From: Laburnicola sp. R22_1
Taxonomy: Eukaryota > Ascomycota > Dothideomycetes > Pleosporales > Didymosphaeriaceae
Direction of reading: 5' to 3'
Assembly: GCA_014281115.1 (NCBI GenBank)
Contig: JACONQ010000004.1
Location: 2,666,001-2,730,000, forward strand
Length of the DNA stretch: 64,000 nucleotides
The notes under the pieces were generated by a model. It saw only the letters and a program-made list of their open reading frames with translations. It searched no databases and was not told where the DNA came from. The position numbers were made by a program, and so were the translations under genes. This document shows positions 22,279 to 34,679 of this stretch, piece after piece. Each line of letters opens with the position of its first letter. The stretch's first letter is position 1.

Positions 22279-24146
22279 TCAGGCAGCATTCCTCTTCGCT
22301 GCAGCCTCCGCCGTCGCCTTGAGTGCACTAGGCGCATCATCCCACAGCATGACCAACTCGACAAACCTCAACTTCTGCGTATCACCGCTCGAGAACTCCT
22401 TATCCATGAAGAGCTCCTCAACCTGCTTCTTGCTATCCACCCTATATGTGAGAACTTGGTCCTTTTTAGCGCCAAATGTCGCGGGTATGTCCTTGTAATG
22501 CCACTCCTGGACATCGTTGTACGAGTCCTCCCAGCCGTGGATGAAGCGCTCGATGGTGTATCCATTGTTGCAGATGACGAAGATGATGGGATTCAGGTTG
22601 TTGCGAAGCATTGTGCTGACTTCTTGTGCAGTGAGCTGGAAAGAGCCGTCGCCAGTGAAGAGGATGGTGCGCTTGATGCCCTTCTCTTTGGCAGCGAGGG
22701 CAGCGCCCTGGCATGCGCCGGTGGCGTACCCGATGCTGCCCCAGAGGACCTGCGAGATGGCGGTGACGTCTTTGGGGAATCTCGTCTCCCAGATTCCGAA
22801 GTTTGCGGTACCGGTCTCCGTAACGACGATGTCTTTGGGCTGTAGCCACTGGCCTAGGCGTGGCCAGAACCATGCCTGGGTTATCGTCGGTTCTGGCGAC
22901 TTGATCTCATCGTCGGGGATCTCGTTGTTCGGATTTGGTCCATGCTCGATGTTCAGCTGGCCTAGCTTGGCCGTGATCTTCTTCAGCACGCCGTTCATGC
23001 GCACACCGGGATACTCGGAATATCGGACCTTGATGCCGTAGCTGTGGAAGTCAATCGTGTTGAGTTCAGAGACACGGTAGGTAAATCCGGCAGTGTTGAA
23101 GTCGGACTTGATCGCGCCGATGCTGAGAACCAGGTCTGCCGACTCCACACGCGCACGAACACCCTTGTTGCTGCCGTCTCCTGCGTACACGCCACCATAA
23201 TTTGGTAGAGTCTCGTCTACAGCGCCTTTCCCCATGGGTGCGACAAATACGGGAATACCAGATTTCTCGATGAATTCATGAGTCTCGTCCAAAGCGCGGT
23301 GCCGGATTGCGCAGGCATCGACAAGGATGACTGGGTTGCGGGCTGCGTGCAGGTACTTCAGCACAACATCGACCACATAATCTTCCTTCTCGGGATCGTT
23401 TGGCGGAAAAGATAGGTCTAGCGGTGTGTTCAGCCTGTCGCCGTCGACTTTCTTCGGAACCATATCCGCGGGAAGTCCAATGTAGACGGGCCGTGACTGC
23501 AAGAAGCACTCGCGGATCGCGTTATCGATCAAGGTAGCAGCTTCGTGCTGGCTGTCCAACATGGAGACGGCACATGATATCTGGGACGACATCCTGGAGA
23601 AGACATTATAGTCGCCGTTGCCGAGTGTGTGGTGGAGTAAGAGTCCGTTTTTCTGAGCTGTTGTTGTCGGATACCCTACAATGTGGACGACGGGCACATA
23701 TTCGCTATATGCTCCCGCGAGAGCGTTGACGGCCGAAAGCTCACCCACGCCAAAAGTGGTGACAATGGCAGAAATGCCGTTCACTCTGGCGTACCCGTCG
23801 GCTGCGTAACCTGCGTTTGGTTAATTTGTGTTTGTAAATGGAAGGCACGTGCAGTCCGCAGCTTCCGCGAAACCACATGTGCAAGGAGGGGCAACATACC
23901 AGCGTTCAATTCATTACAGTTGCCGACCCAATGCAGACCAGCAGGCTTGATGTAGTCGAGAAGTACGAGGTTGTAATCTCCCGGTAGGCCGTGTACTGAG
24001 CGAACGCCGGCCTCGTGAAGGCGTTTGAAGAGGTACTGGTGTATGCGTTAGCACTGCCTAGATAGTGTCACGATAACGTCAAGGATGCTCACTTCAGCAA
24101 CATCGACTGGGTTTTTGATTTCCCGCGTTCGCAGATCCAGTGCCAT
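22279..24146 (-). CDS. PDC: Pyruvate decarboxylase
   Basis: Exons 24093..24146, 23900..24035 and 22279..23810 with introns of 57 and 89 bp give 573 residues, the normal size. The enzyme converts pyruvate to acetaldehyde and CO2 with thiamine diphosphate, in the cytosol, leading to ethanol. Visible: [23 protein letters not shown], the active-site Glu region [15 protein letters not shown] (rebuilt across intron 2), the paired His near [11 protein letters not shown], and the ThDP motif [13 protein letters not shown]...ICNNGYTIE. The first exon codes only 18 residues ([18 protein letters not shown]); a further in-frame upstream stretch starts at TTG and is ignored. A related indolepyruvate-type decarboxylase is less likely given the length and motifs. 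The gene is divergent from BCK1. Confidence 0.95.
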
Positions 24147-25377
24147 GGCGCCGATTGGTTGAGCAGATGTTTTGCTGCTGTTTGGAGATGTGTTGTTATG
24201 AGTGTGCAGCACTGTGGCAGCTCGTGGGGGTTCCAAAGGCAAGGTAGGTAGTTATACTGCTATGACGGCGGTTTAAGCGGGGCCAGTCGCGACCACAGGT
24301 TAGTCAGGCACACACGGGTCGACCCATATGGTGTGACTTTCTGTAGTGTGCTAGTCCCAACAGTATGCATTTTTTCACAAAATTGGAACTGGTAAGAAAG
24401 AGAATACCGTGAGCACGTCTTTCCGCGTTCGGCGCGCCCGCGGATGAAACGACATAGAGGTCACCTCAAACACCATTCGAGCGCATTGCGCGGCGCCCAT
24501 TGAGCATCACCAAACCCGTCCATGGCCGATTCACCTTGTCCGTCGATCCTGGTTGTTTTCAGCGTTGTTTCTGCCGTGGCCAGGTATCGCGACAGCACCG
24601 AGTGGGATGCCAATCACAACCGCAAGACGGCCGATACGTGTATGCGGTGGAGTGATCCTGGCGAGGCCATGTTGCAGCTCCATAATAACAAGTCTCACCA
24701 GTGAGGCGCAAGCCACTGCCGCGGCCGAGATCTCGATGAATCAGATAACGCACAGACCAGGTGAAGGGTAGCTCACCACCGATCAGCCAGACCAGCGGGC
24801 GTGCCCAGAGCAGCGCCGCCCTACACCAGCATACAGTGCCAGTGGACATCCGCTTCTCGCCGCCACCGCCGCCGCCCGCGCCCTCGTCCCTTTGCCATCT
24901 ATCGCTGGCGCGCGCAGCTCTCGCCTGCTGCGTTGCTGCGTTGCTGCATCCGCCCGCTCCGACGCCTGCACCGCGCCGTTGTGCCGCCCAGCCTGGCCCT
25001 CCTACAAGCGCATTGCCCACATCCACACCAGCAGCCGCCTTCCTGGACGTCTGCTTACGCCGAACCTCGCGACCGACCGGCTGCTCTCCTTTCGCACCCT
25101 GCGTCTGTCCTTGCTGTTGCGACCGCGGCTTGCGACGTTGACGCCTGCTGCGCCCAACCACGACGACGCCTCAGGCCTCAGACCAGGCTCTCCAAGCTAC
25201 TACCCCCGAGTCAGATTCGGCAGAGCGCTCGCACACGCACCCGCTGCAGCCTGTACAGGACGACGTCTCTGGTGGCCGAGTCACATCGAGCTCCCGAACG
25301 TCGTGCAGCACCGTCATGCCGTGACGCGCATCCGATCCATCTACAACGCCGAGGTGCTGGTTTCTTGACGCCTCGAC
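24147..25377. promoter_or_regulatory. Divergent promoter, pyruvate decarboxylase / BCK1
   Basis: 1.23 kb. The right 600 bp is C-rich and GC-rich on the plus strand and is open in several frames without any recognisable protein; it is probably the long BCK1 leader. No RNA or repeat was recognised. Confidence 0.5.
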
Positions 25378-28300
25378 ATGACAATTGCGCCGCGGCAGCG
25401 CTCCACTTCCAACATATCACACACCTCGGATCGTTCAGGTCGCCGTGGCCCCCCCACGCCGCTCTCTGCCGTGCGCTCCAACCACGACGGGCAACTCGCT
25501 GCAGCTCCTCCACTCCTCACGCCCTCTGGCGGGACCGGCTCGCCGTATTCGTTGCTTTCCCCCGGAAGCACCTACTCGACCAGCCCGCGAGGCCGGGCGC
25601 ATACACTTGCGGACCCTATTTTGATCCAGAGACAGCAAAACTATCAGCCGCAGCCCACCATGCATCAGTATATTCCTCCCCCGCCTCCCCAGCCCACCTC
25701 GAACCCTGCGAACCATAACATGAACCTGCCCCCTCCCCCTCCGCGACCGCCGGCGAGCCTTGGTGGCATGTCGATTGGCCCTCCACCCCATCAGAACTAT
25801 GGCTGGGGGGCGCAGCGGCAACCATACAATCCGGGCGCGTACCATGGGTATCCACTCCCTCCTCCCCCAGGTCCCCCGCCTCAACAGCAGCAGCAGCCTT
25901 TGGAAGCACCGCTGACTTCTGCAACCTACATCCCGGGTGGAGAATCTTTTGGGCCGGGGGTGGGTATCCCTCCTCTACACACCTCCAGACAGTATTCAGA
26001 GCCGGCATACTACCGCGAAGATCCTTACTCTGCCAATACCGATGCTTCAGCGACCAGCTTTCCAGCTCACGACTATGGTATGAATGCAAGTTACGCTCCC
26101 CCTAGCCGCAGTCACTTGAACATTCCCAACCAGCCCGAAGGAACCTCAACCTTAACACCCACGACCGCATTGCAAAACTCGAACCCACAACCACAGGGAA
26201 GCCTCTACTACCGCAACGAGAGCTCCGGTACGACCCCGGTTTCACCGCACGATGCGTCCACTCATTGGCCGGCGGATCGCGTACAGATGTGGTTGGCGAA
26301 TAACGGATTCTCAAGAGATTGGCAGGAAACTTTCAAAACGTTAGGCCTGGAGGGTACAAGATTCTTGGAAATCGGGCGTGGACATGGTGCGAAAGGCAAC
26401 GTTGCCATGATGCATCAGGTCATCTTTCCGCAGCTGGCGAAGCAGTGCACAGCAAGCGGGACTGGCTGGGACCAGAACAGAGAAAGAGATGAAGGTCGAA
26501 AGTTGCGGAGACTGGTTCGCGGAATCGTCGAGACGGGGAGCTCGAGTGTCGTGCGAATGCCACAGCGACAAGACACTGGCATGACACTAGCTAGTGCTGG
26601 TACCGAGGGCACACTTGAGAATTCTCCGTATTTAGGATCGCGCCCAGACTTTGGCTCGACACCCACAACGGCTGGTGGTGGTGAAGAAAGCCCTGGGCGC
26701 CAGATGCCCATCAACTCACCAGGCTCCGCAACCGCCCCTCGACGTGTGTCTACGCAGCGCAACTTCACTGTCGCTGGGTTTGGCCCATTGTCTGACTACA
26801 ATGAAACGCCAGGCCGTAGTGCTTATTCAAAGGAGATTTTGCGCGACTTGGATTCCAAACCCAAACGCCATAGCCCCAATGCTTCTGGCGAGTTCGCGCC
26901 GTCTTCGTTCGCCGCTCCGAATCACCGCGAAGCAATGAGGCAAGTGAGCCCACAACGCAGCCCCGGATTACCGTCCGCACGTCCCGCAAACAATGCTCAG
27001 CTTAGTGCAGGACTTAGTTCATCAGCGCCTAGATATTACACCCATCATAATCGCGACAATAGTTCCGAATCCAACCTGTCTACGTTCGCCACGGCTGGTT
27101 CCACCAATGGCGGAGTCTCTGGTCCGCCTTCTGGAAGGTCGTTCGATGGCAGGTCTGAGAGTCGCAACGAAAATAGAAGGAATGGTTATGACGGCTCTCG
27201 GCCCGGCACTGGTATGTCGAGGCACGATAGCGCGGAGATCCCCACGAGTGCCAAGGATCATAAGGGCTTTCTACCCAAGTTCATGCGAAGGGATAAGAAA
27301 AAGGAAGAAGGACATCCTTCCCCCGATGATACTAGTATTGATTCTCCGACCAGCCCCGCAAGTCATCGGAACCTTGCTGGAGCGTCGTTATTTGGTAGAT
27401 CAGGCTTGAACTCTAGCGAAACCTCATTAAACGAACGCCCTGCTTCTCGCCGTTCGGCCCAGACTGACTCGGAGAGCCGGACAGGCTTGCTTTTTCAGGG
27501 CTCATCTATCAAGGAGAGCGACCGGAAATTCGCCTTTGTCACTCCCGACGGCTGGAATTACCGATTGGTTGACATATCGAATGCCAACAGTGCAGCAGCC
27601 TTGAGAGAAGTTATTTGTGAAGAGCTTAACCGAGGACTAAGCCAAACACCTGGCGTGCAGCTCCATCTGACATCACCTGGACAGTACGAACACAACGATC
27701 CACTGAACGATTCCAAGCTGCTGAGCGCTCGATCGCAGCACGCGAATCGGTTAGGAGATCTCAAGATATACGTCAAGGTCCCCCAGGAGGCTCAAATACC
27801 ACCTTCGGCTGGGTTAGGCGTATCTTTTCCACCTCCGATCGGAAAACCCATTGACGAAGTTACATATGCTCGCTTGAACGCTGATTCGCAAGTAGACTCT
27901 TCGGACGTTCAATCTGGCGAATCCACCTTTGTTCCTGACAAGAGTGGTAGGCTAAGGAAGCTGACAGAGAAGCAAGAGCTAACTCCGGAAGCAGTAGCCG
28001 AGCGTCTAAATGGTGGCAGTCGAGCCCCGGAGCCTTCGTGGGCCATAGGGGATGATCTCCCCGAGGAAGAACGTCAAAGGCTTCTCCAGGTTGCTTCTGA
28101 GGAGCATCAACGCGAGACCAAGCGGAAGCAACAGGCTTACCTTGCGGCTCGTCAGGAAAAGATTAAGAAAGATGCTTCAGCCCCTGGTTCGTCTTCGTCC
28201 AACGAAGTGGGCTTTCACAGTCCTGGTATCATTGACTTTGACGATCGTCGTAATTCACCCTATGAAGATAGGAAACACTTTGAAGAGCGAAGAAAAAGTA

Positions 28301-30814
28301 AACAATTGGTGCCGCTTAGAGAGCCTCCACCTGTTCCTGGAGATTCCAGTACCCTCCTCAAAGCCAATTCGCTTTCAAAGAGTAAAAAGGACCGCACGTC
28401 GTGGCCAGATGGCGAAGAGACACAGGCAAAGCAGTCGTCGACCGACGCGGAAATGGCGAAACGAAAAGCTATTCCCACGGGTCCTGGTGGACTATCCAGC
28501 ATTGCTGCTGCCATTATCGGGGCAGGCTCTATTGGTAGTTCAGTCGGAGCTGCGAATAAGGCACCTAAGGTTCCACCAAAAGATGCCACTCCGAAGCCAG
28601 GTCTCGAAAAAATACGTCCCTCACAGAAGGTTCTACAGGAACGCGGCTTTGGGTCTAAGTCCGGTTCTGGGAGGAATAGTCCAGGTGGGTCACCTCGAAG
28701 TCCCGGGTCTCTTACCATGAGCAAGGGCAACGTACCGTTCACGATACCTGACTATGAGGAAGATGTACCCGATGACCTCTCGCTTGATAAGCCGTCTCTC
28801 AAACTCAAGATGCCCGCTGCGCCAATAAATCCGACTATTTCGAAACTCAGGGATGACCAACCCACACGAACCAAGTCGCCTGACGTTAGTCCTCACTCTG
28901 CGCGCCCACCTGCTTCAACACTTTCTCGGGAATCCTCTCGAGTTTCTATATATGGACCCACCATTGATTTTGAAGAATCCCTCGTGTCGTTTCACTCCAA
29001 ATCCCCGATGCTTGACCCCGTGGATTCCGATGACGACTCTGACGAGGGGCTATTCGCCATGCCTCTGGCTAAGGTCGGGCCTCCCACTCCTGCCAAGACT
29101 GGGTTGTCGACACCCGTCGATTCCCGTAGCCAACGGCCCAGTCTCACATTAAAGACTTCGCGATCAAAGAACTCGCTGGACAGAGTCGCGGAGAAATCGG
29201 GCGAGCAAAGCGCGAATACGGATGACAATCGAAGTTCTCAGCCAAATGACGTACATCCGGAATCCGCTGGGCCTTCCGCTACGTGGACAGACTCGCCAGA
29301 CGATACCAGCAGATTCATGCGTCGTGAATCATTTGCTAGCGACCTGTGGGCAAACCGCCCTCCCGCTGAAGCCCTCGTAGAGCACCTCGACGAGTTTTTC
29401 CCGAACGTCAATCTCGATCAGCCTATGCTCGAAGATGATGTCAACGACACTGATGCGTCGACCGAAGTAACAAGTGATTTCTCGAAGGATAGTCGCTCCG
29501 TCACCCCGATGTCATCATTTGAGGACATGAGTTCCGTCAATTCAACACTGAACAGGGCGTCAGTTCAATCGATGGCCCAGCGCAATATTCGCAAATCGGG
29601 CGTCGGCCTTGGTCGGACCAAATCAATTCGTGAAGTGGTCAAATCGCAATATCAGCCACTCGAGAAGAGACCACTCCCGGGTAAAGGCGTGCCTCCTGCC
29701 GCTGTAGGACCGTCTCGTGTCTCTACACTTCGTGGTGGTGGCGATATAGTGCGCAGAAAATCGACTAAGATGTTTCATGCGAAGATCGAACAAGTCAAAC
29801 CGCCGCGGGGGTCTCGACTCATCCAACTTGAGACAATCCCCCAGGACCATTTGCCTATGCCGCAACGTCAGCCCACTTTTAAATGGATGAAGGGTCAGCT
29901 CATCGGCAAAGGAACCTTTGGTCGTGTGTACCTGGGTATGAACATCACCACTGGTGAGCTGATTGCTGTGAAGCAGGTTGAAGTAAATCCCAAAGCTGCG
30001 GGCTCCGACAAGGACAAGATCAAAGAGCTGGTGAAGAGTTTAGATGGAGAGATCGACACTATGCAGCATTTGGACCATGCAAATATCGTGCAATACCTTG
30101 GTTGTGAGAAGAAAGAGTACAGCATTTCGATTTTCCTAGAGTACATCAGCGGTGGTTCGGTCGGCTCCTGCATTCGCAAGCATGGCAAGTTCGAGGAATG
30201 TGTTGTCAGCTCGCTCACAAGACAAACCCTGGGTGGGCTTGCGTATCTACATCGGGAGGGCATCCTCCACCGCGATCTCAAAGCTGACAACATCCTGCTC
30301 GATCTCGACGGTACATGCAAGATTTCTGACTTTGGTATCTCCAAAAAGACGGACAACATCTATGGGAACGACATTACAAACAGCATGCAAGGTTCCGTCT
30401 TCTGGATGGCGCCTGAGGTTATCCGTTCCCAGGGCCAAGGTTATTCCGCCAAGGTTGACATATGGTCGCTCGGTTGCGTGGTGCTTGAGATGTTTGCGGG
30501 CAAGCGGCCGTGGTCGAAAGAAGAAGCCATCGGTGCGATCTATAAGCTCGGCAGTCTAAACCAGGCTCCTCCCATTCCTGAAGATGTCTCACGAGTCATC
30601 GGGGTAGAGGGCTTGAGCTTTATGTATGACTGCTTCACGATGTGAGTGTTTACATTCTGTTCTATTTGTACATATGTGCTAATGGCGGTACAGCGATCCG
30701 GCCGAGCGACCGACCGCCGAGACTTTGCTTCGCTCGCCTTTCTGCTGGTCCGACCCGAACTATAACTTCCTCGACACGGACTTGTACGCCAAGATTAGGG
30801 GCGCATTCCAGTAG
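25378..30814 (+). CDS. BCK1: MAP kinase kinase kinase BCK1, cell wall integrity pathway
   Basis: Exon 1 is 25378..30641 and exon 2 is 30694..30814; the 52-bp intron (GTGAGT...CAG, branch CTAAT) restores CFTIDPAERPTAETLL, total 1,794 residues. The N-terminus is Pro/Gln/Ser-rich (residues 80-190). A SAM-like domain follows near 295-385 (WPADRVQMWLANNGFSRDW), then a ubiquitin/RBD-like segment near 715-800 (FAFVTPDGWNYRLVDISN), a long disordered region, and a Ser/Thr kinase at 1500-1790: glycine loop GKGTFGRVYLG, Lys in IAVKQVEVN, HRDLKADNILL, DFG in ISDFGISKK, GSVFWMAPEVI. The order and length match BCK1/BckA, which takes signal from PKC1 and phosphorylates MKK1/2. It lacks any upstream intron; the ATG follows a long leader. 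Confidence 0.94.
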
Positions 30815-31919
30815 AAGTGCGCTTCGTCTATTCCGATATGTGATTTTTGCCGTTGTCGCTGTTGAAGGATCATCCCAACTCTTTTGGGACTTTTTGCAAG
30901 GAGAAGCACATATACCCATACCGGCTTTCCTGCATCATTTTTCCTTCTATGATACTCTCTCTTGGCTGTTTGTAACCGTGGAGTTAACGGTGTTAATGCT
31001 TACGAATCTCTTCTGTGGGCGTGTCCCCTCCAGCAAGGCGTAACTGTGGGCTTGGACTTGGGCTGGGCTGGGGCTGGGCATGATGGCATAGAAACCGGGG
31101 AAATTATACGCGCGTTTGGGGTCTGGATACCATTTGGTCACGCTTGGTCATGGACGGAGACTTTTACTCCTTCTCCTTTTGTTGCAGCGGGGCTGGTTGG
31201 CTGGGTGAGAGGCTGGGCAAGGCTGTTTGTTTGCATGTAGCTGTAGCTCTAGACCTAGTTGAAAAGTAGACAGACATTTTTTGTTGTCTGTCGAATGATA
31301 CCACTTCTTTTTTTTCTTGATCATTCAGACTTTGTCTGATCGACATGCGGGCTGTGGAGGAGGCGGCGGCGGTACCGAGAGGTACATAGTCTAGCTCGCA
31401 TGACGTAGATGCAGATGGGAATGCAGGGTTTATCGCAGGCTCGGTAGGTCGGCGGCCGGTTGGACGCGCACCGAAAGTGTTGCGCTCATGCTCAATCAGC
31501 AGATGCAGGCTGGGCGCGTAGACTGCTATCAGGTGATGGTGGTTGCTGCTCCAGGGCTTGGCTCCAGCTCTACCAAACAGTGGCGGCAAACACGCACCCG
31601 TACCATGGTACATACATCCGGGTGGGCTGGGGTGGGGTAAAATATCATCGTTGTCGGCTGACGAGGCGGTGTAAGCCTGCCTGATTGGGGGTCTTGGTAC
31701 TGCGTTATGAGTGGAATCTGGGAAGTAGACGTAGACTGTGGATAGAGTATATAGGTGGCTTGGTAGCCTGCGCCTGCGTTGGAAAAAAAGATTTGTGTCT
31801 GCCACGTAGTATCGTACCAAACATTGGACAGCAAACACACACGCACACCCCACACCGCATCGCGGCGCATATTTTTATTTATCCATATCTTGGGAGAGTC
31901 GCTACGTGGAGAAAGAAGG
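30815..31919. other. Intergenic region
   Basis: 1.1 kb. The minus strand is open for over 200 codons (31164..31853) but with no family resemblance and no good ATG. No RNA or repeat was recognised. Confidence 0.4.
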
Positions 31920-32759
31920 ATGGACACACCGCCACCGTCTGTATTTACGCCTGGAATCTCGCAGGCAGACTCAGAGGCAGAGTCATCGCAAGCGCAATCC
32001 CGCATTATACAACAACAACAATCCACACAACCTCGAAACATCCACACCATGCAGCCTCCCCTCCTCCTCCTCCAACAACAACACATCTACACCTCACACA
32101 TCTCGCGCCCAATCTCGCCCCCCGAATCACCCTCCTCCGACCCATTCGGCTTTAACACCGCTTTCAAGCCGCCGCCGCCACCGCAGCAGCAGCAGCAGCA
32201 GCAGCAACCCACAGCGCCAGCTTCCCCGCATTTTGGCATCCCCATCGCAGCGTATACTAGACGCAGGGTCACGCCCGCGCGCCGATCACCCGTTGCGTCA
32301 TCGTCGTCGAAGCGCATCCGAGAAGTCGAGCAGCGCAGCGCGTCGTCGTCGTCATCGTCGTGTGACAATCCTTATTTTCCGACGATTGAGGAGCAAGAGC
32401 GGGAGGAGCGACGCGCGAGGCAGCTTGCTTCATTTGCGCCGTTGGAACGGCACGCGAGACCGTTTTATCACCATAACGTCGTGGTGGTCGGGGGCAGGGA
32501 GAGACAGGGGGAGGTAGTGGTGGCTGCGGCGATGCAGCTTGGTCTTGATGATGAGCCATTTTCGAGACATCGCAGACCGTCGCGTGTGGAGTTGCCATCG
32601 AGGACATCAGATTTACCTGTTAGTCCCATGTCTATGGGGGCGTTACCGGGGTCTACGGCGACGGGGCCGCCGCTCTCTGTCGAGGCGTATAATCGTGGGA
32701 TGCGCGATCATGTTAGGGAGGATATGAGACGGAGACTCGGGGACATGGCTGCGCCGTAG
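31920..32759 (+). CDS. Hypothetical low-complexity protein with poly-Gln tract
   Basis: 279 residues from ATG 31920 (MDTPPPSVFTPGISQADSEA); the open frame upstream begins only at TTG. It has a poly-Gln tract of eight at 32184..32207 (seven CAG, one CAA) after poly-Pro, poly-Ser runs near residues 130-155, and a charged helix EEQEREERRARQLASFAPLE. The C-terminus YNRGMRDHVREDMRRRLGDM is amphipathic. The whole is likely disordered, as in regulatory or adaptor proteins, but no function can be assigned. The lack of introns and the low complexity leave some doubt that it is real. Confidence 0.5.
   Translation: MDTPPPSVFTPGISQADSEAESSQAQSRIIQQQQSTQPRNIHTMQPPLLLLQQQHIYTSHISRPISPPESPSSDPFGFNTAFKPPPPPQQQQQQQQPTAPASPHFGIPIAAYTRRRVTPARRSPVASSSSKRIREVEQRSASSSSSSCDNPYFPTIEEQEREERRARQLASFAPLERHARPFYHHNVVVVGGRERQGEVVVAAAMQLGLDDEPFSRHRRPSRVELPSRTSDLPVSPMSMGALPGSTATGPPLSVEAYNRGMRDHVREDMRRRLGDMAAP
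32184..32207 (+). repeat. CAG trinucleotide tract
   Basis: Seven CAG and one CAA in a row encode eight Gln in the hypothetical protein. Such tracts commonly vary in length between strains. Confidence 0.9.
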
Positions 32760-34679
32760 GGACGCGACGACGGATTGGGTATTGTTAAGGAAATGCAGTG
32801 ATCATGGACCTAATGGGATTGACGAATTTCTTTTTGGGCTTTGGAGTTTGGGTTGGGGAAAAGGGAATGGCGCGACGGCCTGTTTGTGAGCATTTCTTGT
32901 TGCGCGGGCGGTGTGGGCGTGGAATCTCTCGTTTGGTGGTTTGCACAACTTTGCCGCAGGAGATACCCCTAAATTCTAATGTGGATATTTTCTTATCTGC
33001 CAATACGCCGGCACGAACTTTGGGTGTGTTGGCCGGCTGCATATTCAAACCGTATTCTGTCTGTGCTGCATTTGAGAAAGCAAGAGTCAATAACCGAGTT
33101 ACTGAAGTATGTTGCGATGCCGCGTTACCGATCAACATGTTTTGTGGCGCATGCAGGGGAAACATTACTCGCATTTGGGTTGCGCAAGCGAGTCGTGGCG
33201 TCGGCTCGCGAGTTGGTTGTGAAAACGATGCATGGCAACGTGATGCACAAAATAGTGGTCAACTGCGTTGAGAGTGAGTGTATGCGGAAGGTATCAACGA
33301 CAATGGCTCACGGATGGGGACAAGGTCACGTACGAGGTGGTGATAGCCTGGCGTGATTTGAGATGAGATGCATGTGTAGACTCGTAGAGTCGGAGCAGAG
33401 CAAAGTCCGAAGGCGGCAAGTTTGCACAGCCGCAGCGTGCACGGTGGCGGCAGGCGAATGGGGTAAGAAGTTCGGAAAAGGCACGGTGACTCGCACACTG
33501 TACATGTTTGCCCTGTTCGTGATCCCGTAGGACAAGACCCGGATGTAGTAGGTTCGTCGTCGTGCGGCGCGTGCTCGGTCTTTGTGTGTTGCCGCGGCGT
33601 TGATTGTTGGTTCAACTTCAGACGGTGTGCAATGTACATGCCACCGAGGAATGGCTCGGCTGGACCCCTGTGGGCCTGGCTTCCTGAGGCTTTTCAAGGA
33701 TATGCGGCACGGTTCGGTGTGAATTGATGGTCTGGAGCTCGTGCAAAAGCTCTTTCTGCATCCGCTCTCACGTCGGGGTTGCAAGATGAAAATAGACGGA
33801 GCGGAGAATTGGCATGGGTATGGGATTCTTGGTCTCTACGGACAACACATGCAGCGGGCTCAGCGCTGTTCAGATGCTTGTTCAGAGCCCGTGCGTCGAC
33901 GTGGAACATGCGGAGAAGGCACGCCCAGGATTGGTGGCAGGGGCGAGATGAAACAACAGGCGGTTGCCGCTTTGGGCACCAGAGATGAAGATGAGCGCGC
34001 ATGCTAATGACTGCGATACCGAGACCGAGACGCCAGCCAGAGGAGAGAGAGGACCCGGCCAGTCGTTGGGTCCATCGCAGCTGCCCTCGTCGCTTGTCGT
34101 GTCGGACGCTGCTGAGGGCGGACTTCATGGTAATAAGCCCACTTCTCCGATGTGCCTTCAGGCCGCCCGCTTCCATCCACGCTGCGCTGCCTCTCCGCCG
34201 CCTCTCCCCAACCAACACGGTCGCCCTCTGCCCACGGCTGTCTGTTCCGGCCTAGGCCAGGGGCATGGCGTCCGCACATCACTGGTGTTTGCTCGTTTTG
34301 GCACAGGCACACCCTGCATGACCCGCCGCGGACCCCCAGGCATCCAATCCAGTGCCATGCCCGCTCGCCTACCGTGCCCATCACGCAAGCAACCCACCGC
34401 CCCATCCAACATGGCAGGCCTCGGCGCCACATCCAGCATTAGCCGCTGTATATGACCCTGGAACCACCGTCCATCCTCTCTTAATCCCCAACCATCTCCA
34501 CTGTCGAGGTTTCCTTTTGGTTCCTCACCTCTCTTTTCCTTGACCGAGGCCGTGTCCGAAGTCGTACACTCTTTTGCAACAGCGCCATTAATTTCTATTC
34601 CTTTCTTGGCTTCCGTCTCTCTCTGCCTCAGGCCCGTCCCGTCTTTCGATAATAGCAACTTATACACGAGGAGGTCGTC
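32760..34679. other. Long gene-poor region upstream of the tyrosinase gene
   Basis: 1.9 kb. Several frames are open on both strands because of base composition, but none has a recognisable domain. It should contain the tyrosinase promoter. No RNA, inverted repeat or transposon was recognised. Confidence 0.4.

Noticed and set aside
24801..25718. 305-codon frame overlapping the BCK1 start
   Set aside because: GC-rich leader artefact; it overlaps the clear BCK1 N-terminus in another frame.
31164..31853. 229-codon minus-strand frame between BCK1 and the poly-Gln protein
   Set aside because: Composition is random-looking and no domain or splice structure supports it.
33964..34455. 163-codon plus-strand frame upstream of tyrosinase
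   Set aside because: No motif, and its Pro/Arg-rich content fits non-coding GC-rich DNA.
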